Below, piece after piece: positions 5,001 to 7,035 of a stretch of DNA of 7,035 bases. The DNA is from an uncultured Bacteroidales bacterium. Lineage in GTDB: Bacteria > Bacteroidota > Bacteroidia > Bacteroidales > UBA932. Each line of letters begins with the position of its first letter. Position 1 is the first letter of the stretch. The notes below the pieces were generated by a model that saw only the letters and a list, made by a program, of their open reading frames with translations, was not told the origin of the DNA and did not search any database. The stretch spans positions 1 through 7,035 of the forward strand of contig CAMOKK010000070.1 in the NCBI GenBank assembly GCA_946617545.1. The letters are read 5' to 3'. The position numbers and the translations under genes are program-made.

Positions 5001-7035
5001 GTTCCGTTGCCGTCCAGCCAGGTGTCAAACAAGTCGCTCTGGGCTTCTTGGAACTGCGAGGCGGGGTTGTCGAAGCTATAGTCCTTGAACTCCGGGAAGG
5101 GAGAGCCCTTCATGCGGCGGAGGGTGAGCCGGGCGTGGGCCCGGGAACCGCCGGCCGCTCCGCCGGAGAGCCATTGGGCGCCAATCCGGGCCTGGGCGGC
5201 CTTGCCGGCTTCCAGCACCTCCGGATAATCGGCACTGATTTTAAGCCGATTGGGTTTGATGGTCTCTATGTGCAGCGTCTTTTGGAAGCTGCTGCCGCCG
5301 GCCTTGAACCAGGCGTTCCAGTAGCCGGTGGGGTCATCGGCCTGGGTGGGAATGTCAAAGCAGAAAAAGCCGTCGGTGCCTTTTTGCACCAATCGGGTGT
5401 GGAAGCGGCCTTCCGGGGTATAGACCTCCAGGGTTACCGGATGTCCGGCGGGGAGGTTCCTGCCCTTGTCATTCAGCAGCAGGTTCACGTGCAGGGTGTC
5501 GCCGGGCCGCCAGACGCCGCGCTCTCCGTAAATGAAGGCCTTGAGGCCGTTTTCCACCTTTTCCCCGCCCACGTCAAAGCGGCTCAGGGAGCGCTGGGAG
5601 CCGTCGGCGGTTTTGAGGTAGGCGGTGCTGCCGCCGGCCTTGGCCACCACAACGAAGGGCTTATGCTCCAGCGTGAAGTGCGCCAGGCCCTTGCCGTCCG
5701 TCTTGCCCTTGCCAATGCGCTGCAGCTGGTAGTCATACACTTCCACCTGGGCCCCGGAAAGCGGGCCGCCGGTAATGAGGTCGGTGGCGCTAACCCAGAG
5801 GTCCGGGCCGTCGGCATACCCGGCCATCAGGCCGATGTCGGAGGCCATCAGCTGCACCGCCGGGAAGCGGTCGCTGTCCATGTAGAAGGAGGGTTTGGCG
5901 GGGTCGTCGGCCTCCTTGTAATTGTAGTTTTCCCAGTCGTAGTCGTTGTCCCACCAGTAGGGGCTGGTCTGGTCCCAGGCGGCTTCGTCGGCCTGGGAAG
6001 GCCGGCCTGCGGGGCCGGCGGGGTTCAGCAGGGCCTGAGCGCCGCCGTAGAGGGACTGGTCTTGCCGGAAGCTCAGGCGCACGCGGTAAATGGCGCCGGG
6101 CTCCTGCCTGAAGAGCCCGCTCAGGTCTATGCTGTGGGTGTTCCACTGGCGGAGGTCCTTGGAAGGGTCCAGCTGCACGTCTGCGCGGTAAACCAGGCGG
6201 CCGCTCCGGCGCAGGGCGTTGCCGCCCGTGCCCAAATCGTTGTCCTGCAGGTAAGAGAGGACGTTTTTCTCATAAATCTTGACCACGCGCACCTCTACGC
6301 CGCTCAAGTTGACGGCGCGGAAGGGAAGGTAAAAGCCGTCTTTGGTGGGCAGGATGGAACCCTTGAGGGGAATTTCCACGGCGGGCACCTGCTCATCTGC
6401 CACAAAGCGGTGCGTGAAGGCCTCCCCGAGGGACTGGCCGTCCGTGCTCTTGAGACCGCCGTCCAAGGTGAGCACCAAGTCGGCCTGGCGACCCTCGTAG
6501 TACACGCGCAGCAGGCTGTCCTGCACCTCAGTGTAGCTGCGGGCGGCTCCTTCCAGTTCCACCATGCCCTGGAGGGCGGCGTTGGCGGGAGTCTGGCTCA
6601 ACACTACATCCATGCGTCCGTCCTTGAGCGTCAGTTGTTTAACCCGGAAGGGGCGGCCGTTGTCCGGCACCAGGATGGCACCGCTTTCCGTGCTTCCCTT
6701 CACCACAATGGGGTAGACGAAGGCGGGGGCATCGGCCCAAAGCTTCTCCAGATGGAAGGTTACATTGTAGGTTTTGCCGGGTTCCAGGGCGTCGGGTTCG
6801 GGCAGGAAGCTAACGCTGGAAGGGCTGTTCCAGCGGACGGTGCCCTTGATGGCCGGTTCGGCGGAGAAGAGGCCGGCGGGATTTACGCCGCCCTGCACCT
6901 CCTGCATCAGGTCTATGCGGAGCTCGGCATCCTGGGGCACCATGCCGCCGGTGTAGGCTTTGATATAGGGGGCGAATTCTTGGGCCGACGGTGTTTCGGC
7001 CTTTTTGGCGGGCCTCCCGCAGGAGGCAAAAATGG
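2033..7035 (-). CDS. Bacterial alpha-2-macroglobulin lipoprotein, thioester type (5' end cut by window edge)
   Basis: This is a periplasmic protease-trapping protein of the type called YfhM/ECAM in E. coli. The frame is open from the right edge to TAA at 2033-2035, with no start codon in the window. An ATG at 6943 is not the real start: coding continues upstream through FASC-GRPAKK, whose Cys (7019-7021) is a lipobox cysteine. The mature protein is then about 1662 residues, close to E. coli YfhM (1653 aa precursor). In order, counted from that Cys, I see: N-terminal macroglobulin domains (start IKAYTGG); a Trp/Tyr/Asp-rich segment (about 345-375); the MG2/A2M_N signature YGERGVWRPGD near 500; a YKVGWNWWW segment; an MG6-like VDEGLLDLTAF segment; a possible bait linker (about 1027-1055); the A2M domain; the thioester CSEQ (Cys about 1258) opening an alpha-helical TED with QEADGGFAYW; and a C-terminal MG10-type domain (YDHQDIRD, VCEALYEP). 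The gene lies 11 bp upstream of pbpC, the classical partnership, and is presumably cotranscribed with it. The family call is very secure. The protease-trap role comes from the family. Confidence 0.95.
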   Translation of the reverse strand, partial: IFASCGRPAKKAETPSAQEFAPYIKAYTGGMVPQDAELRIDLMQEVQGGVNPAGLFSAEPAIKGTVRWNSPSSVSFLPEPDALEPGKTYNVTFHLEKLWADAPAFVYPIVVKGSTESGAILVPDNGRPFRVKQLTLKDGRMDVVLSQTPANAALQGMVELEGAARSYTEVQDSLLRVYYEGRQADLVLTLDGGLKSTDGQSLGEAFTHRFVADEQVPAVEIPLKGSILPTKDGFYLPFRAVNLSGVEVRVVKIYEKNVLSYLQDNDLGTGGNALRRSGRLVYRADVQLDPSKDLRQWNTHSIDLSGLFRQEPGAIYRVRLSFRQDQSLYGGAQALLNPAGPAGRPSQADEAAWDQTSPYWWDNDYDWENYNYKEADDPAKPSFYMDSDRFPAVQLMASDIGLMAGYADGPDLWVSATDLITGGPLSGAQVEVYDYQLQRIGKGKTDGKGLAHFTLEHKPFVVVAKAGGSTAYLKTADGSQRSLSRFDVGGEKVENGLKAFIYGERGVWRPGDTLHVNLLLNDKGRNLPAGHPVTLEVYTPEGRFHTRLVQKGTDGFFCFDIPTQADDPTGYWNAWFKAGGSSFQKTLHIETIKPNRLKISADYPEVLEAGKAAQARIGAQWLSGGAAGGSRAHARLTLRRMKGSPFPEFKDYSFDNPASQFQEAQSDLFDTWLDGNGTARVQLSLPEAAQAPGMLEAFVVTSVDEKGGDESFTTQTLPFSPYQAYVGIKDIRADFLETDRSHKLGVAVVDPKGRPVKGHALEYAFYKVGWNWWWNRTEARLDEYVDGTSVKLVKSGKLISATQDVFVEVNVPKEEWGRYLLLVRDTESGHVSGQTLLIDWPDYAGRAARRDPEALTMLSFSMDKESYAPGQQATVYIPAAEGARALVSLENASGVLRREWVKLSAQDTPWSFTVTPDMAPNIYVNITLLQPYGNTLNDLPIRLYGVQRVKVEDPASRLQPVLSMPDKLHPEEAFTIKVSEKSGKAMTYTLALVDEGLLDLTAFKTPDPWSRMYRSEALGVKTWDMYDQVIGAFGGKLTPLAAIGGDEDAVRSARKDNRFNPVVLTLKPRTVAAGATDVVKLRLPQYVGSVRVMVVAAHEGAYGKAEKTVAVQSPLMVLTTLPRQLAVGEQVAVPVNVFALEDSVREATVRIEADGPVELAGSSQTVRFDKAGDQLVYFDLKATGEEGVAHIRVSASGASHKASEEIALQVVNPNPVLTRVQRFTLKAGESRRVGEGQLQISGYPAPDAHALFVQMRDYPYDCSEQLSARGLVMVNLLPQLSEADAAEARELIPEIVKRLYARQEADGGFAYWDGGRSDSWVSSMAGTFLAQAARAGFEVNEGVTGSWLAYQQKLSQAYRVAGSSLFSQADEAFRLYSLAVAGEAALSGMNRLREAGELSSQARWLLSSAYALSGKGATATAVLEGTSREFPEYTPYNLTYGGAERDRYAAMEALVLCGNMAEALSMARVPEHALSTQEAAFAALAYGRLYRKVPTTDVKTSLADGVLRNDSNGPVYVTLSTTTREARQAASNGLSLEVKYTDASGAPVNPAALKQGTRFTAVLKVQSAQAGRDLENLALSYTVPSGWEIVNERLSGAPGSGYDHQDIRDTAVRWYFALPAGRSKTFTVQLRAAYEGKYVLPATVCEALYEPVVNASTAAGTVTVNR
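3239..3250 (-). other. Thioester motif CSEQ of the alpha-2-macroglobulin
   Basis: The codons TGC TCC GAG CAG within YPYDCSEQLSARG match the conserved CxEQ motif. In thioester macroglobulins the Cys side chain and the Gln form an internal thioester that reacts covalently with the attacking protease. Its presence places this protein in the thioester-bearing, pbpC-linked class of bacterial A2M (YfhM type) rather than the thioester-lacking YfaS type. Confidence 0.93.
3857..3943 (-). other. Possible bait region of the alpha-2-macroglobulin
   Basis: About 29 residues lie between the conserved TWDMYDQVIG block (MG6 side) and the start of the A2M domain (NRFNPVVLTLKP). They are rich in Gly, Ala, Lys, Arg, Asp and Glu, including GKLTPLAAIGG and VRSARKD, with basic residues that trypsin-like enzymes could cut. 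The position suits the exposed bait loop that triggers the trap. The boundaries and role are inferred, because bait regions are not conserved in sequence. Confidence 0.4.
5900..5988 (-). other. Aromatic and acidic segment in the alpha-2-macroglobulin
   Basis: Some 30 residues of unusual composition run from DEAAWDQ through YWWDNDYDWENYNY to KEADDP, immediately before a conserved-looking FPAVQLMASDIGLMA block. From memory, similar Trp/Tyr/Asp-rich stretches occur at this place in other Bacteroidota A2M proteins, so it is probably a lineage feature rather than a recent insertion. It could be a flexible exposed linker or a contact surface. No function can be assigned from sequence. Confidence 0.5.
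7019..7030 (-). other. Lipobox of the alpha-2-macroglobulin lipoprotein
   Basis: The codons read F-A-S-C, followed by G-R-P-A-K-K. This fits a Bacteroidota-type signal peptidase II site, with small residues at -2 and -1 and an invariant Cys. The preceding codon is Ile, and the rest of the hydrophobic signal lies outside the window. The residues just after the Cys carry no acidic cluster of the kind reported for surface-exposed Bacteroidota lipoproteins, so an outer-membrane lipoprotein facing the periplasm is the simpler guess. Confidence 0.7.

Noticed and set aside
6001..6019. Strong GC hairpin (arms 6001-6007 and 6013-6019) as a terminator
   Set aside because: It lies deep inside the A2M coding sequence, encodes a Pro/Ala/Gly-rich linker (PAGPAGR), and has no T-tract on either strand.

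Overview
The window is a high-GC (60 % or more by eye) fragment of a bacterial chromosome. It reads entirely on the minus strand and carries two consecutive, almost contiguous genes that both run off the window. Upstream in transcription (right side) is a bacterial alpha-2-macroglobulin (A2M) lipoprotein with an intact CSEQ thioester motif. Downstream (left side) is pbpC, encoding the bifunctional penicillin-binding protein 1C. This is the gene order of the yfhM-pbpC pair of Escherichia coli. The wording of both proteins points instead to the Bacteroidota, probably a high-GC Bacteroidales member. Examples are the pbpC segments ALKEVNRP and MEWYYK and the A2M segments VDEGLLDLTAF and TWDMYDQVIGA. 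The genus cannot be fixed from the window.

Layout: 7035-2033 (minus) is the A2M gene. It lacks only its start codon and most of the signal peptide; the lipobox cysteine is at 7019-7021. Eleven bases (2022-2032) separate its TAA from the GTG chosen as the start of pbpC. pbpC fills 2021-1 and lacks only the end of its C-terminal BiPBP_C domain. There is no other gene, no RNA gene, and no stretch of 300 bases without coding sequence. The long plus-strand open frames are antisense shadows of the two GC-rich genes.

The two products are expected to work together in the periplasm. The A2M is thought to trap invading proteases covalently through its thioester after bait cleavage. PBP1C polymerises and may repair peptidoglycan when the envelope is breached.

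The unexpected feature is a short dispersed repeat, present twice in pbpC in the same orientation. It belongs to the family recognisable in translation as CHSERSEES or VILSAAKN. One copy (1988-2015) sits on the start of the gene: it ends the frame of the natural-looking ATG after eight codons and supplies the cationic N-terminus read from a GTG. The other (645-671) is fused in frame into the transpeptidase domain between the SxN and KTG motifs, where relatives usually carry a longer loop. Both copies can fold as a hairpin with ATTCT/AGAAT arms, tandem G.A mismatches and a GC/GC inner stem. They differ only in the loop (GCA versus GGAA), and that one-base difference changes the reading frame.
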